Positions 12,670 through 13,800 of a DNA stretch of 13,800 nucleotides are shown in pieces. The DNA lies in the NCBI GenBank assembly GCA_029941825.1, contig JAPYTM010000013.1, positions 1-13,800 on the forward strand, in the 5' to 3' direction. The notes under the pieces are model-generated. The model had not been told where the DNA came from. It ran no database searches and was given only the letters and a program-made list of their open reading frames with translations. This DNA is from Candidatus Nitrosopumilus sp. Lineage in GTDB: Archaea; Thermoproteota; Nitrososphaeria; Nitrososphaerales; Nitrosopumilaceae. The position numbers and the translations under genes are program-made. The number at the start of each line of letters is the position of its first letter. The first letter of the stretch is position 1.

Positions 12670-13757
12670 TGGGTGATGGTTTGAGTCAAGTAAGTTTTGA
12701 TGTAATTAATGCACGAGTAACTTTCAAAAATGTTCCTTTGCATATGTTGTCAAAATTTACTTTCAAAGATGTTCCAGCAGCTTGTAAAGAATTCAAAAAA
12801 ATTTCTGGTGTAGATGAATGTATAATTATACAAACATCAAGTAGAGTTGAAATATTCACTGTAAGTAATGTGGAAACTGGCGATTCTCCTGATGCAAGAA
12901 GATCTGAAGGAAAAACTTTGATCGTAAATAAAATCAAAGACACATGGGTATCTTTGTCTTCATTGGAACAAATTGATATTGATCATTTTGATCAAACACT
13001 TGAAGTGTATAGGGGTGATGATGTTTATCTTCCTCTGTTACGTTTAGCATCTGGATTAGATTCTGTAGTTGTTGGAAAACAAGAAATATTTGATGAGATT
13101 GTTCAATCATTAACTGATGCAAAAGAAGCAGGTGATTCTGGAAAAATTCTTAATAAATTATTTGAGAGTGTAATTAGATTATCTACAAGAATGAGAGATA
13201 CTACTGGAATTTCAAAAGATGTACTTTCTCTTGGTGATGTTGCAGTAAAACTGGTAGATGAAAAAGCGGGGCTTGATGATAAGAAGAAAATATTGTTGAT
13301 TGGTACTGGTGAATCAGCTGCTATGCTTGCAAAAACTTTGAACAAAAGAGAAATTAAATTTGATGTTACCAGTAGAACTCTTGAACGTGCTACAGGTTTT
13401 GTAACAATTTTGGGTGGAACACCTATTGACTTTAATGACGTTCTATCTAGTTTTGATAAATATGATATCATTTTTGTTGCAACTACTTCTGATTATTTCG
13501 TAATTACATATGATCGAATAAAATTAGTAATGGAAGACAAGAAAAAAGGAACATTGATTTTAGATTTATCTGATCCTAGAACTGTTGATGAAGGAATTAC
13601 TGCTATTCCTGGAATGAAATTACTATTTAGAGATCAGATTTATGAAATCTATGAAGAAAGTGTTAAAGCTAGATCTGGAATTATTCCTGCTGTTGAGAAA
13701 ATTATTGCAAAAGAAATTCCTATTTTATCTGCAACAATGAAACGATTAGATGCTTAA
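12669..13757 (+). CDS. hemA: Glutamyl-tRNA reductase family protein lacking the catalytic Cys and dimerisation domain (HemA-like)
   Basis: 362 residues; GluTR is normally 400-430. True GluTR reduces Glu-tRNA to glutamate-1-semialdehyde for tetrapyrrole synthesis. Family marks: IIIQTSSRVEIF (52-63) aligned to the ILQTCNRVEIY active-site motif; LRLASGLDSVVVG (124-136); ISKDVLSLGDVAVKL (181-195); the NADPH loop LLIGTGESAAMLAKTL (209-224) with TSRTLERA (234-241); and DLSDPRTVDEGI (299-310). Three differences stand out. Ser57 (codon TCA) replaces the nucleophilic Cys. Pro122 occupies the place of the conserved active-site His. The protein stops right after the long spine helix (AVEKIIAKEI), so the C-terminal dimer domain is missing. 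Cys39 and Cys51 are the only cysteines. The reading frame is intact, so it is not a decayed gene. It may be a pseudoenzyme or have altered chemistry; family confidence is high, activity doubtful. Confidence 0.78.
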   Translation: MGDGLSQVSFDVINARVTFKNVPLHMLSKFTFKDVPAACKEFKKISGVDECIIIQTSSRVEIFTVSNVETGDSPDARRSEGKTLIVNKIKDTWVSLSSLEQIDIDHFDQTLEVYRGDDVYLPLLRLASGLDSVVVGKQEIFDEIVQSLTDAKEAGDSGKILNKLFESVIRLSTRMRDTTGISKDVLSLGDVAVKLVDEKAGLDDKKKILLIGTGESAAMLAKTLNKREIKFDVTSRTLERATGFVTILGGTPIDFNDVLSSFDKYDIIFVATTSDYFVITYDRIKLVMEDKKKGTLILDLSDPRTVDEGITAIPGMKLLFRDQIYEIYEESVKARSGIIPAVEKIIAKEIPILSATMKRLDA

Positions 13758-13795
13758 TTTTCTATAATCCTTGTTTTCTTAAGAGAAATTGCATT

Positions 13796-13800
13796 ATGGC
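13796..13800 (+). other. Possible start of a further plus-strand gene
   Basis: An ATG at 13796 is followed by two bases before the window ends. CTATAATC at 13762-13769 lies about 30 bp upstream and could be its TATA box. Open minus-strand frames also enter from the right edge here: one stops at 13764-13762 and one at 13756-13754. The sequence does not decide between a downstream gene and a convergent one. Confidence 0.2.

Noticed and set aside
12686..13471. Several minus-strand open frames opposite the HemA-like gene
   Set aside because: The plus-strand product has recognisable GluTR motifs throughout; the antisense frames have none.
12669..13757. Frameshift or nonsense mutation truncating a full GluTR
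   Set aside because: The frame is open and motif order intact to the stop. Reading the two other frames after the stop gives nothing like the GluTR dimer helices.
1..13800. CRISPR arrays, insertion sequences, phage or toxin-antitoxin genes
   Set aside because: No regularly spaced repeats, terminal inverted repeats, transposase motifs or small toxin-like pairs were found. The region reads as core chromosome.

Overview
The window looks like a chromosomal segment of a marine ammonia-oxidising archaeon of the Nitrosopumilus type (Nitrososphaerota/Thaumarchaeota). The DNA is AT-rich and dense, with very short intergenic gaps. It encodes an Alba chromatin protein, archaeal-type tRNAs, a PadR regulator and a classical four-subunit succinate dehydrogenase. 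TATA elements repeatedly sit about 26 bp from a start codon, the archaeal leaderless-promoter pattern. The assignment is inferred from gene content and protein style, not from a search.

Left part (1-3700), all on the minus strand. In transcription order it holds a ferredoxin-NADP reductase-like flavoprotein, a nucleotidyltransferase-fold protein, a branched-chain aminotransferase (IlvE), a Gfo/Idh/MocA oxidoreductase and a Trm112-like zinc protein cut by the window edge. The last three touch or overlap and are probably one transcript.

Middle (3701-6455). A tRNA-Ala(GGC) converges on a small HEAT-repeat gene. That gene diverges from alba, and alba converges on an isocitrate lyase/PEP mutase family gene carrying the lyase KRCGH motif. 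A PadR-type regulator follows, with a perfect 24-bp palindrome laid over its own core promoter.

Right part (6456-13800). The sdhA-sdhC-sdhD-sdhB operon runs on the plus strand with 0-2 bp gaps. It ends in a 4-bp tail-to-tail overlap with a MIP18/DUF59 (Fe-S assembly type) gene. That gene and argH diverge from one symmetrical TATA box, each with its ATG about 25 bp away. A tRNA-Lys(UUU) on the minus strand and a tRNA-Asp(GUC) on the plus strand follow; the tRNA-Asp has two internal mismatches and an encoded CCA. The last block is a two-gene unit: an Ala/Lys-rich coiled-coil protein of unknown function overlapping by 1 nt a glutamyl-tRNA reductase family protein. The latter has lost the catalytic Cys (now Ser), the active-site His (now Pro) and the dimerisation domain. 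This unit is the best candidate here for an undescribed function.

No insertion sequences, CRISPR arrays or phage genes were seen, and no gene-free stretch exceeds 300 bases.
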